Assembly: GCA_002270565.1 (NCBI GenBank)
Contig: NQMI01000059.1
Location: 62,001 to 126,000, forward strand
Reading direction: 5' to 3'
Length of the DNA: 64,000 nt
Source: Stenocarpella maydis
Taxonomy: Eukaryota > Ascomycota > Sordariomycetes > Diaporthales > Diaporthaceae
This document shows positions 1-11,936 of this stretch, in pieces; within the stretch, counting starts at the first letter, position 1; each line of letters opens with the position of its first letter. Position numbers and translations under genes: made by a program. Under the pieces are notes generated by a model. That model made no database searches and was not told the origin of the DNA. It saw only the letters and a program-made list of their open reading frames with translations.

Positions 1-603
1 AAGACCCCTATAAGGTTATTTACTAAGATTCTTTACTAAGAAGGTTATTTTTATATAGTTTTTATTGTTTTTTAAAGCTATTATCTTTTATATAAATATA
101 CTAATAAGTATGCTAGTATTAAATATACTAAGAAATCTTTCTGCTATACTTGCCTTACTAACTACTAAGGTGGTACTTATGCTGATTATATCTGGGCTTC
201 AGATGGCCTTTAATGCTACTATTATGCTAGCTAAGTCTATCTAGAGGATACCTTTTTAAAATAAAAGACTAATTCTGATGATTTAGATAATAATAATTAT
301 AAGGATAATAATAATTCTCCTTATTATAGTAGCTTAGGCTCTATTATTAGCTCTTTTTATAACCCCTATATTCTAGAGTCAATTTTTATATAAGGATAAA
401 TAATGAATTTTAGTACTTAGAGAGTAGGCTAGGTTTTATATAGTGGATTTTACTTTCTTACACTTATAGTAATCTAGTATTAGCTTGAAGAGTTATTTTT
501 TCTATATAGCTAGTAAATTAAGCTTATTACTTTTATTACCTTATTATATTATTTTATATTTATTTAAGTAATCTTTATATATCCGTTTTACTTTTTAGGG
601 TTT
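1..603. repeat. AT-rich RIP-degraded repeat DNA
   Basis: Very AT-rich sequence dense in TA steps and in-frame stops in all frames. It looks like repeat DNA after RIP. No domain can be read, so the parent element class is unknown. It ends at an LTR-like copy that starts at 604. Confidence 0.6.
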
Positions 604-1161
604 TATTAAACGGAACCGCTCAGCAAGGAGTTACCCTAGACTTGTGCAAGGAGTTACCTAGACTTGCGAGTCAGGCGATTTTCGCTAAGTACGCCCAGTG
701 CGTGCGTGACGCAAGATGAGTTTGGTGGCCGTGAGTTGATTATTTTGGCCTGCATTTGCACCTTAATTCAGACCTCTGCATTACCCTTATTTCTTACCCA
801 AAAATATATAACTTATTGCATTGGATAGCTTTTCTATTTGGTATAAGTTTATCTTTAGTTTGTTATGTACTTAATTTGGGTATTCTGTGGCTATGGTTGG
901 CTGTCTCTTACAATCCAAAGATGTGTGTTGGAAGGGCGAATTTTCCGGCATTTGCAAATTTGCACCAGAGCGCGACCGCAGCGTGCCAGGGTGAGACGAA
1001 CGTCGGAGGGTATATAAGGAGGGCTTACAGAAGCCAACTTAATTCAATACAAAGTTGTCAGCTATTGTCAATTGTCGAATTCGCCTCAGAGCACCACACT
1101 GCGACCCTGCCGAAACACACACACGCTGAACTGAATGCTATTTTACAGCACAAATTCATCA
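604..1161 (+). repeat. LTR-like repeat, copy 1 of 3
   Basis: This segment matches two others in the window (7482-8074 and 59504-60093), all in the same orientation. Shared landmarks are TTAAACGGAACCGCTCAGCA near the start, a repeated GGAGTTACCCTAGACTT unit, the promoter-like TATATAAGGAGGGCTTACAG at about 1011, and the end ATTCATCAGA. The other two copies begin TGTT and can be read as ending in CA, as LTRs do. This one begins TATT, a RIP-type G-to-A change. No target-site duplication or internal region is seen, so it is probably a solo LTR. A 164-aa open frame over it (756-1250) is not a convincing gene. Confidence 0.6.
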
Positions 1162-3510
1162 GATTAGTATATGAAATTATAACGCAATCAGTGTTTATAT
1201 TAATAATTTCATTATTTATAAATTACTTCTTATCTATTAATTATATATAGTAAGTAGGGTTCTGTGTTTCTATTATTATAGTATTTTATATTAGTTCATT
1301 TTTATTAGTAATATGAAATTTCTTTATATATTATTATCAATAAGCATTATATAGTTTTGTTGACCTAATCTTTATTAAGATCTTAAAGTATTTATAGTCT
1401 TTATTATTTGTTATATAAAAGTAACCTTGCTTGATTTTTTATGGCTGGCTGAGGCTTCTTTAGGTATAGCCTTTAGTATTTTTTATTATTTCGCCTTGGA
1501 TGAGGACTCTCTTAATTCTCTGTATTGCTCCTTTAGTGAGTCTATATGCTACCTGTAGTGTTGTTGCTGTTATGGTGAGGTTCTGTGTTGTTGTATCCTT
1601 GCTATTCGGGATTATAAGGGTGCTAGTTTGGTAGTTTCCTATATGCTAGTTTTGGAATTTCTGCTTGAGATGTATTTAGTAGTTATACCTAGAGTATTGC
1701 TTTTAATTGTCTGAGTTCTAAAAATATATAGGAGGATAATTTATTTTTAGCTTAAATATAGTATAACCTTATTTTAGGTTATAATTAATAATATTTTAAT
1801 ATGTTAGCTTACTATATTTATAAAGCTTAGATATCTTTATTATATTATATTACTATAGGAAAAAGTCTTTTTAATCTTTTTAATATAGTAGTTTCTATAT
1901 TAATTGAAATATATAATTTCTATAAGATTTTATTATATTTTAAGTATTATTGATATATTTATAGGTTATTAAGGGGCAATCTTATTAGTAGTAGAGCTAT
2001 TCTGCCTTTCTTATTTGTAGTGTTCTTATTTCTTTTTGGAATTATTATCCTTATAATACTGGTATTTAGGGCGATTAGTTGTGCTTTATTTATCCATTTA
2101 TAAGGGTTTTAGTATATTAGTACTAGGGGTGTTATTTAATCAGTTCTAGAGAATATGTTTTATTATTCTGCTACTACTGGAGTTCCTTTTCTTAATGCCT
2201 CAGGGAACTATACTATATTCTCTTTTTATTTAAGAGGTATATTAAGTAATATTCTATATAGTAGGCTATTTAATTAAGCTTAGTATAGTCTTTTAGAGTT
2301 GTTTAGTAGCTATATTGGCTTTTTTACCCTTTAATATTAGTTTTTAGCTATCTTTTGTTTTTTAGATAATTATATATAAAGTAGCCGTTTTGGTTATAGT
2401 TATAATACTTAATATCTTTCTTACTTCTCTTTAGATATTATTAAGTTATATTAAGTTCTATAGGTTCTATATATTATTTTAATACTATAGTTTAGGGTTA
2501 ACATCTTTTTTTAATATTAGTTTATAAATAAAAGCTACTTAAGCTATTTCTCTTTGTTTTTATATATTAGTTATATAGCTGATTATTAATTTTGATACTT
2601 AGCTTAATATATTATAATAAATCTTTAAGTTTATCCTATGTTATTAATTTATTTTTCATTTCTTCTTAAAGTTTATTATGAAATATAAAGATATAGGTAT
2701 TATTTACTTAATTAATATATATATATATATATATATATATTAAATTTATGCTATATAGGTTAAAATACGTCCTTTTTACTTAAAATATATAAGTTTATAC
2801 TTAACTTATTATTCTTTATTTAGGTTTTAAAAGAGTATCTTTAGTGCTTTTTTATAATCTTTATAATTCTTAAAGATTTCCTAAGTTTTATATTTATATT
2901 ATTTAAAGTTCTTATTTTTCAAATAATCTTTAAGATAAACTTTCAATTATATAAAGGCTTATTTCGTTAAGAGAAATAGAAAATAATAATAAAAGAATAT
3001 ATTTAATATAATTATAAAATTGAAGTTAAAAAAAGAGCTATATTAAGGCTTAAAAATTAAATAATAATAAGTAAATACTTAATTACTATTAATTACGATT
3101 AATACTTTTATTATTACTCTAAAAAGTTTAAAAAGTCATTTTCAGTAAAGTTAAAAGTTAACAACTAATAAGCTAAGGGTTAATAAAATGTTTTAAAAAA
3201 AGAAATAAGTTATAGAAGTTTTTAGTATAAACTTAATAAATAACTAGGGCGTTTAATAACTGCTATATTTAGGAGGGAAGTAAAAGCATATATTATAAAT
3301 AAATTAGTTGAAATTTAAATTAATTATTATTATTTATTAATACTAATTATTATTTTACTTTATTTAAAAAGAAAAACTTAAAAAAATACAATTAATATAT
3401 ATAATAAGAATATAATTATTACTTTATAAATAGTATTAACTCCTTAATTATTTATTATATTAAACCTAATGGTTAAATGTAATTAAAGGCTTTAATAGGT
3501 AGAAAAGATA
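1162..3510. repeat. AT-rich RIP-degraded transposon remains
   Basis: About 2.3 kb of AT-rich, stop-filled sequence with an (AT)n run near 2718-2740. It is probably retroelement sequence after heavy RIP. I could not read a reverse transcriptase, integrase or transposase motif with confidence. Composition changes sharply to normal GC near 3520. Confidence 0.55.
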
Positions 3511-4256
3511 TAATGCGTGTTATGGCTGCATTAGGCTGAGGCCTGAGGTGGGTCTGGCTGGCGCACAGCCCACCTGCAGCGTCTAAGGGCCTAGCTCTTC
3601 TAGATTTGATCTCGTCGGAGGCTTCCTCTCCTCCTCCCTTCTTTCCTTAGCAAGACCAGGTATTATTCGAAATTCTACAAATTTGAGCACGATTTGAGAG
3701 CCTTGCCTCTCGTATGTCCCTCTCGTTACAATGTGACTAAATCCCTTAGAAGGTTTATTAAGGCTAAATTAAGGCGTCAGATTAAGCTTTCCCTTAAGCA
3801 TTGCCAAGTTGCTGGTAACCAGGCTCCCGGTAAAACGGCAGGAGATGGAGGGGACGCTAATGCGGGAAACCAATACATGAATGACATAAACGATAGGTTC
3901 ACCCCGGCATCTGCGTCGTAACGTTCGATATAATCAAACGCTAAAGGGTTCTGGGCACCTTGCTAGATTTTGAACCCTGCGCCGATGCTACCTCGTAATC
4001 GTGGGGTGCATCGGATCTTGCGGAAACGCGTTTATCAGAAGAAAAAGCGCGCGATCGTCATCCAAGCACGCTGCAGGGGAGGGAGACTCGGGTATCTCGT
4101 GCCTTGCATGATAGAGTGAACAAATAATACCATAAAATAATGCACTGGATGCAGGAGGAGCCTTTGTGCCCGAAGCAGTATTTATACGGCACCGTCCGCA
4201 TCGGAATTCCCACAGCTTCCTAAGGATCGAGCCAAGCCACTCGTTGACCATCTGTG
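3511..4256. other. Intergenic DNA upstream of the sedolisin gene
   Basis: Unique sequence of ordinary composition. Short open frames on both strands (3694-3921 plus, 3988-4278 minus) show no signal peptide, domain or intron structure. I regard them as chance. The region probably holds the sedolisin promoter. Confidence 0.4.
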
Positions 4257-4262
4257 TATAAA
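4257..4262 (+). promoter_or_regulatory. TATA-like box upstream of the sedolisin gene
   Basis: TATAAA lies 30 bases before the chosen ATG at 4292. If it is the core promoter, the 5' leader would be very short, so this remains a guess. Confidence 0.25.
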
Positions 4263-4291
4263 TTGCCCCTTCTACCATCTTGCCTGTGACA

Positions 4292-6513
4292 ATGATCTGT
4301 CACAAGTTCATACTCGCAAGCTTAGCTGCTTCAGCAGCAGCGTATGCGCTTACAGGTGCATCTCACTCAGTCCATGAGAGAAGGTCTGGCATACCAGATG
4401 GGTGGACTAGGCGTGAGGCTCTGGACCGACGGGCAGTGCTGCCCATGCGCATTGGCTTGAAACAGAGGAATCTGGACATGCTGCCAGAATGGCTCTCAGA
4501 AGTGTCACACCCACAATCCAGCACGTACGGCCAGCATTGGTCTGCAAAGGAGGTTGCTGAAGCATTTGCCCCGAGGTAATTAAAGTCTTGATCCGCCCTC
4601 TAGCTCTCACCTGCCGGACCGCCCATTCTGAAAGTTGCATAGCGAAGACAGTGTCAATTCCGTCAAGTCTTGGCTCACTTCTGCAGGGGTAGCCGCGGAC
4701 CGCATCAGGCTTTCGCATAGCTTATCTTGGCTCGAGTTCAATGCCACAGCCGACGAAGCCGAACAGCTGCTGAATACAAAGTACTACGTTTATGAGCATG
4801 AGAGCGGACAACCACATGTGGCCTGCACCGAGTATAGCATCCCGTCCTCTCTAAAAGAACACATCGATTTGGTCTACCCCACCCTACATTTTGATGTCAA
4901 GCCTGGATCGCCATCTCGCCGAGACACTGAAAGGCCTGACATCGCAAAGCGTGAGAAAATTCCAGGCCTGTACAAAGGCCTCGGTGCACCTGGATCCGGA
5001 TCTCTTCCCAAAGGGGGCTATCGCATCGGCAGCCACAACATTTCCGATCTCTCGGCCTGCGACGAGTTTATCACTCCAGACTGCCTGCGTGCACTGTACC
5101 AATTTCCAGTCAACGACAAGGCAGCTCCTGGAAACAGCTATGGCATCGTCGAGTACACGCCACAGGCCTACGTGCCCTCTGACCTGGACATGTTCTTTGC
5201 AAATTATAGTCCCGACGCCGTGGGCGTGCGACCTATTTTCAACAGCATCGATGGTGGTGTGGTCCAGCAGACCATGATGAACTTCAGCTACAATGGCGAA
5301 AGTAATCTGGACCTAGAGTACGCCATTACACTCGTATACCCACAGGAGGTGACCCTTTACCAAGTCGGCGACCTTGTGGAGGGCGCTTCGTTCAACAATT
5401 TCCTCGATGCCATCGACGGATCCTACTGTACATACGAAGGCGGAAATGATCCTACCCAGGACGCGGTTTATCCCGATACTAATTCGACAGAAGGCTACAA
5501 AGGACCCGAGAACTGCGGCGGATTCGCGGCGACCAAGGTGATCTCGACTTCTTATGGTTACAACGCGCATGACCTCACTCCCTTCTATCAGATGCGGCAG
5601 TGCAATGAGTACGCGAAGCTGGGCATGATGGGTATTAGCGTCCTGTACAGCTCTGGAGACTACGGTGTCGCCGGAAACTCTGGCAAGTGCATCAACGGTC
5701 CGGGCATCAACGCAACGTACACGGGCAACAATGCCACCAGCGGACGCTTCAATCCTAGTTTCCCTGGGACATGCCCGTACGTTACCAGCGTCGGTGCCAC
5801 GCAGGTCAAGCCAAATGCCTCCATCACAGCCGACCTGGCAACCGGTGTTCAGCCTGAGCAGGCATGCGAAACCGTCATCTACTCCGGTGGAGGTTTCTCT
5901 GATGTCTTCCCCCTTCCGGACTACCAGGCTGATGTGGTGCACGAGTGGTTTGCTAAGTATCCGCCTCCATATGGTGCGGATAGGTTCAATAACAGCCAGA
6001 AAACGCGTGCCTTCCCGGATATCAGCGCGAACGGGTGAGTTCCACAATGGCCTCGAAGTTTTCTCTTTACTTTCCCTCCGGTTCATGATGATGAAAACGC
6101 GAGCTGATCTGAGCGTGCTAACTACCCACTCTAGTGCCAACTTCGTGATTGCAATCGACGGCAACTTCTCTCTTGTCTACGGCACTTCGGCCAGCTCACC
6201 AACTATGGGCTCCATTCTCACTCTTATCAACCAGGAGCGTCTGAAAGCTGGAAAGAGCAGCATTGGTTTCATAAATCCCGTTGCCTATGCCAACCCAGGG
6301 GTATTCAATGATATCACTGATGGCACCAACCAAGGCTGTGGTACCGAAGGCTTCTCAGCTGCGCCAGGCTGGGACCCGGTGGTGAGTATTCCTAAGATTC
6401 TTAATTCTTAACGGCGAGTCGTTTTATCCTAACAGAAGTCTCGCCAAACACAGACCGGATTAGGGACCCCCAACTACCCCAAGATGCTGAAACTGTGGCT
6501 ATCTCTGGATTAG
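4292..6513 (+). CDS. Secreted sedolisin (S53, tripeptidyl-peptidase type)
   Basis: Serine-carboxyl peptidase that would work in acidic surroundings outside the cell. I assemble exons 4292-4575, 4643-6034, 6135-6381 and 6454-6513, giving 660 aa. All three introns are GT-AG and the joins keep frame. The signal peptide starts at MICHKF. The usual prodomain follows. The catalytic domain shows GES..LD with Glu314 and Asp318, and the serine motif GTSASSP at 575-581 with Ser577. The C-terminal calcium-site region is present (ITDGTNQGCG, then GWDPVTGLGTPN across the last intron). All key residues are present, so the gene looks intact. I chose ATG 4292 because the upstream in-frame extension has no ATG. 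It stands alone between repeat blocks. Exact peptide specificity (tripeptidyl versus endo) cannot be told from sequence. Confidence 0.93.
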
Positions 6514-7041
6514 AGCGTGAAGCCAATGGCGGACTTGGGGGCCGATCTAAGAGCACATCTGACGGTAATGGGCAATCAAGCACCATATCTATGACTAAAA
6601 ATCTTCTTCTTGTAGCTTATTTGGAGACATTTGAGGTAATTACCTACTCAATAATAGAATCAATTGCGGCGGCACTCGTATCTCCATGCCACTACAGCTA
6701 TATCAGTCCCGCTTACATACCTTCATTCCATACGCTATTTCTATAGACAGGTCTGCGTCGTCGGCAGGGCTGGAAATGTAGAATTGAGTATTCCAAAACT
6801 CACATGTGTGTGAGCACCTGCTGAGGAGCCTACGTCATGTCTTGGCTCCCCCGGAATCCTAGAAAGACTTGAGTTTCTGGCCTGCAGCTGATTGGGAACG
6901 CTTCATAGATACTGTTGGCTGTGGGAAATCAAAGCTCTGGGTCTTACACAAATGGCTATGGTTGTCGACTTCTTGTGTGACATGCTACCTACCTAGGTAC
7001 GGTAGGGGTCTGGCGCGGTTTCCTCAAGACCGTAACCCGTA
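6514..7041. other. Intergenic DNA downstream of the sedolisin gene
   Basis: Unique sequence with no recognisable gene. A CTACCTACCTAGGTA motif near 6988 recurs elsewhere in the window. It ends at the TA target of the pogo fragment. Confidence 0.4.
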
Positions 7042-7480
7042 AGTCAAAGGGCCCACATTCGGACCACCCCCTGATTCGGACCACCCGCCAAGACCACCAC
7101 CACCACACACACCTCTTCATTCCAACTCATCTTCCTCGTCATCATCGCCCACCACGATGCAGGAAGCCGTATCTATAGTATTTTCAGACCCGTTGGATGC
7201 ATCTGTACTATCGTCAAGCTCGCCGGCCTCGATCTTAGCCCTCCGTATATGCTTGATTTATACGAATGTAGAGTTGGGGCTGGTTTCAACCCTCCTCCTC
7301 TTTTAAGGTACTATAGCCTCTAATTTATTTTTAAGAGCCTGGTTTTCTCTTATAAGCATTGCTACTTCCCACTCTTTCTCATCATATGCTTTTTATACCT
7401 TCCTAAAGAGGACTCATCAAGTTATATCTGAGTATTCTTAGGTGGGATAATCGGTAAGAATAGCCCGTACCTCTCAGGAT
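7042..7480 (-). mobile_element. Fot1/pogo-type transposon, left-end fragment
   Basis: Begins after a TA with the terminal inverted repeat AGTCAAAGGGCCCACATTCG and is nearly identical to the left end of the element at 9590. It stops at a single N (7481), where an LTR-like copy begins. In the full copy the transposase is on the minus strand, so this fragment corresponds to its 3' side. The break may be an assembly join. Confidence 0.8.
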
Positions 7481-7481
7481 N

Positions 7482-8074
7482 TGTTAAACGGAACCGCTCA
7501 GCAGGGCGTTGGCACTTCCTGCAAGGAGTTACCCTAGACTTCTTGTAAGGAGTTACCCTAGACTTCTAGTAAGGAGTTACCCTAGACTTCTTGCGAGTCA
7601 GGCGATTTTCGCTGAGTACGCCTAGTGCGTGCGCGACGCAAGATGAGTTTGGTGGCCGTGAGTCGATTATTTTGGCCTGCATTTGCACCTTAATTCAGAC
7701 CTCTGCATTACCCTTATTTCTTACCCAAAAAGTATATAACTTAGTGCATTAGATAGCTTGATTTCTGAAGTTTGTATGTACTTAATTTGGGCATTACCAG
7801 GGCTATGGTTGGCTGGTGGCTTGGAACCAAAGATGGTGTGTTGGAAGGGCGAATTCTCCGGCATTTGCAAATTTGCACCAGAGCCTACCGCAGCGTGCCC
7901 AGGGGTGAGACAGGGTCGGAGGGTATATAAGGAGGGCTTACAGAAGCCCAACTTAATTCAATACAAAGTTGTCCAGACCACTGTCAATTGTCCGAATTCG
8001 CCTCAGGGCACCACACTGCGACCCTGCCGAAACACACGCTGAACTGAATGCTATTTTATAGCACAAATTCATCA
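7482..8074 (+). repeat. LTR-like repeat, copy 2 of 3
   Basis: 593 bp from TGTTAAACGG to ATTCATCA. It contains three copies of a GGAGTTACCCTAGACTTC unit near the start and TATATAAGGAGGG at about 7922. The neighbouring gypsy sequence to the right codes on the opposite strand to the apparent promoter, so this is more likely a solo LTR of another family than the LTR of that gypsy element. Confidence 0.7.
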
Positions 8075-9589
8075 GATATTGCGATTAGTTTTCAAGATTA
8101 GAATGCAATAGGGTGCTATAAGCCATTAGATAGTTGCAAGATAACTGCTCTAATAGCGTTAATAGATGCATTAGTTTCAAGTCGGGTGTGCAGTAAGGGC
8201 GTATAGTAGCATAGGATAGGTGCTATTATAAAGAGGAGCTTGAGGTGCTTAAATGCTACTTTGGCGTGAAGTGGGAGCTCAATAGGCCCCGCGGCCCCGC
8301 CCTTAAGGAGGTCTATAAGTAGTGAGGTGATCTTTAAGAAGGCCTTAATAAAGCATTAGTAGAACCCTGCAAAATTTAAGAAGATGTGAATATTATGTAT
8401 GCTGTGTGGGAGCGGCCACTCCTTTATAATAGTGATGTAGCCATGCTCTATAAATATCCCTAATGGGGTAATGATAAACCTGAGGAATTCTACTTGGGTA
8501 GTTTAGAATTTATATGTCTCTATATTCAGGAAGAGTCCCTACTATTATAGGCATTTAAAAACGCTATATATATGCCATATATATATATTATTATTATTAC
8601 TATATATCAGGATATTATCTAGATATATAATATAATATATATTAATAAGCCCTATAAGGGCGTAGTTAATATATGCCTAGAATATAGTGGGTGCGTTTAT
8701 AAGTCTGAAGGGCATAACTATATACTTAAAGTAGCTATATTTTATATAAAATGCTATCTTCTATTTATTGCCTTTATTAATTTATATCCGATAGTATGCT
8801 TTATGAATATTAAGCTTAGTATATGCTCAAGTAGTTGTAAGCTGATTAAGGATCTCTGAGACTAGCGGCAATGGTGTGTGATTCTTGCATATAATGCGAT
8901 TTAGCATATAGTAATTAATGCAAAGGTGCAGCTTCCTACCCTTCTTAGGCATAAATATAATAGGCGTACCTATAGGGCTGGTAGAGGGTCTAATAAATCC
9001 TCATGCGAGTATATCGTCTAAGTAGCGCTGAAGCACCTCTAATTCCGCGCTTAAGAGGGGGTATAGTAGTCCCTAAGGGGGTTAGGTACCCTTCTTAAGT
9101 TTAATCTTATGGTTGGTTGGGGTGTGCTGAGGGAGGGTATATAGTGCTTCTTCTGAGTAGAGATCTTTGAAATTAGCATATTCAGTAGGTAAATATACTA
9201 TAAATACAGCAGGTTTACTCCCCTTATCAGGGTTATTTTGCATAATAGGGTGACTATATATAGCTATAGCAATAGTGCTTAGGGGAAGCTGCTTGTTTGA
9301 TATATGGATGCTAAGCTGTTCCTCCTGTAGCGGAAAGCGCTATTATTATTTCCTCTATTGAATTAGAGGGTTAACTAACTCAAGCTATGGAAACCTAAGG
9401 ATAATGTTATTGCTTAGGAGGTTGGTGATAATGAAGCGATAATGTTGCATATATGTAGCGCTATAGGAGTCCATTAGCTTGATAAATAGGGAGTAACTCA
9501 TATATGATGGGATAGGTTTATAATTAATATTAATAAGCTGTAGTTCTTCCTTGAAATAGTAGTAATGCTTATATGCTGTAATAGCGTTA
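8075..9589 (-). mobile_element. Degenerate Ty3/gypsy retrotransposon, pol part
   Basis: Minus-strand translation with many stops still shows the Ty3/gypsy reverse transcriptase. From about 8935 down to 8570 one reads CINYYMLN, KNHTPLPLVSEIL, VMPFRLINAPTIF and the active-site block YLDNILIYS. The second catalytic Asp of the YLDD box reads Asn, a RIP-type change. Between 9360 and 9450 a retropepsin-like ILRFPWLE-type stretch is seen with one stop. The element is dead. Its gag part continues at 11937 beyond a nested pogo element. Confidence 0.85.
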
Positions 9590-11934
9590 AGTCAAAGGGC
9601 CCACATTCGGACCACCCCCTGATTCGGACCACCCGCCAAGACCACCACCACCACACACACCTCTTCATTTTAACTCGTCTTCCTCATTGCCATCGCCTAC
9701 CATGATGTAGGAAGCTGTATCTATGGTATTTTCAGACCCGCTGGATGCATCTGTACTATCGTCAAGCTCGCCGGCCTCGATCTTAGCCCTCTATATATGC
9801 TTGATTTGTACGAATGTAGAGTTGGGGCTGGTTTCGACCCTCCTCCTCTTTTAAGGTACTATAGCCTCTAATTTATTTTTAAGAGCCTGGTTTTCTCTTA
9901 TAAGCATTGCTACTTCCCACTCTTTCTCATCATATGCTTTTTATACCTTCCTAAAGAGGACTCATCAAGTTATATCCGAGTATTCTTAGGTGGGATAATC
10001 GGTAAGAATAGCCCGTACCTCTCAGGATACCTGGGGAGTCAACCACTTTATTACCTCTGGCAAAATTGGTACTAGAGTGATTAATTCAACCCCTTTAATT
10101 CAATTCTCCTCATCAGATTCAGTTCTAGTAGTCGATTTATTAGAGTTTTCAAGCATAAGAGCACTTAATAGTGGCTTAGCCATATTCACAGGCCATAAAC
10201 CTATATTATACCACTCAGATTTAATGTAAATTGAGTCTAAACCACTTAGTCGAGCCTTCCGATAGCAGTAAAGAAATAATTGTTTGCCAGAATGGGTATC
10301 TTTAAAGTATAAGTTAATAAGACCAGCCTCTTATCAATAAGCAGCCTTTAAGCTTAAGAAGACCCCCAGATCTAGAGGTTATAAGATGTGTAAGGTATAG
10401 GGTGGTAAATAAAGGCAATATATCTTATTCGAGAAGCATTCCTATATGAATTCAAAGGTTGTATAGCTTTTATACCCATCTATCACTAGTAAACACTACT
10501 AATTTAAGTCCTTCGGCTTAGTCTAAGGGATAAAGACTTTTTAAAGCCACTTAAGCGCCACATTATTATTAGTCCATTCATTTAGTATTACCGTAAATTC
10601 CCAATTCTTAAGACCCTTAAGGGTCTTAAACCATTGTTATTATACTAATTTCCCCTTAAAAATAACGAGAGGAGGGCACGATTGCCCTATGGCAAAGATA
10701 CACTCAAGAAAGGAGGTCCAAGTACGAGAGGCGTGGTTTTTTTGAGTAATAACCTTCCTCCCTTCCGACCCAAGTATCATTCCATTCATTCCCTTGCCTT
10801 CGGCTATACCGCCTTTATTAAGGTTATAATGATTCTTAGCTAGAATCTTCTTGATCTCTAAGAGCTGAAGGAGGTTAAATTATTCTTTAATTATAGTCAT
10901 ATTAGCCCCGTTNATTTAAGAAGTATTCCCATATGAATTTAAAGGTTGTATGGCTTTTATGCCTATCTATCACTAGTAAATGCTACTGATTTGAGTCCTT
11001 TAGCTTGGTCTAAGGGATAAAGACTTTTTGAAGCTACTCGAGCGCTACATCATTATTAGTCCATTCATTTGGTGTTGCCGTGAATTCCTAATTTTTGAGA
11101 CCCTCGAGGGTCTTAAATTATTATTATTGTACTGATTTCCCCTTAAAAATAATGAGAGGAGGGCATAATTGCCCCGTGGTGGAGATACACTTAAGAAAGG
11201 AGGTCCAAGTATAAGAGGCGTGGTTTTTTCGAGTAATAACCTTCCTCCCTTCTGGCCTAAGTACCATTCCATTCATTCCCTTGCCTTCGGCTATACCGCC
11301 TTCATCAAGGTTGTAATGATTCTCGGCTAGAATCTTCTCAATCTCTAGGAGCCGAAGGAGGTTAAACCATTCTTTAATTATAGTTGTATTGGCCCCGTTT
11401 GCTTGAGAAGAACTCATCTGATGGCTTCATATGCTTCAGATCTTAGGATTTCTTGTTAGAAAGCCCCTTAGCCATTTGTGGCTGAAGGGTGGTTGGCGAT
11501 GGTATGGGCAGGCGACCCGGGCGGCGAAGGACCTTATTTCAAAATGGGTTACCGGCAGCCCTAATTCAGCCTGGGTAATTGCCCAGCTAGACAGACGTAC
11601 TTCTTGGGTTCGTGATAGCTTCATTTGAGGCTTAGCAGCATTAGAATGGCTTTGGGCACTGGCGAGATGATGATGAAGTGTGGTCCTTGGAATGCCCTAA
11701 TGCCGGGCGACCTCTTGTATACTAGCGCCTGCTGAGATAGCCTCAAGGCCTGCAGCTATATCCAACTCAGTATATGGCTTTATTGGTAATTGAAGATGAT
11801 ATATTTAAAGTTTGAAAAGAAGAAAAAATTTTGTTGTAATGATATCGCGGTATTTATGATAGGGTGGGTCCGACGCGTACGCGGGTGTGGGGTGGTCCGA
11901 ATCAGGGGGTGGTCCGAATGTGGGCCCTTTGACT
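9590..11934 (-). mobile_element. Fot1/pogo transposon nested in the gypsy element
   Basis: Flanked by TA on both sides, with inverted termini of at least 44 bp: AGTCAAAGGGCCCACATTCG at the left and its complement at the right. On the minus strand one reads a CENP-B type helix-turn-helix (11624-11436, ending SHKWLRGFLTRNPKI) and a DDE-domain start (11417-11124, with NLDEGGIAEGKG and PPLIIFKGKS). About 480 bp are present twice, on either side of a single N at 10913. The 2345 bp span is therefore probably two overlapping pieces of a ~1.86 kb element, which is the normal size. The left piece carries more RIP-type damage. Confidence 0.88.
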
Positions 11935-11936
11935 TA

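Noticed and set aside
756..1250. 164-aa open frame
   Set aside because: It lies over an LTR-like repeat that is not coding in the other two copies, and it runs into AT-rich repeat DNA.
3988..4278. 96-aa minus-strand frame upstream of the sedolisin gene
   Set aside because: No domain, and it overlaps the likely promoter. Probably chance.
5313..6164. 283-aa minus-strand open frame
   Set aside because: Shadow of the sedolisin exon. It crosses an intron of the real gene and has no domain.
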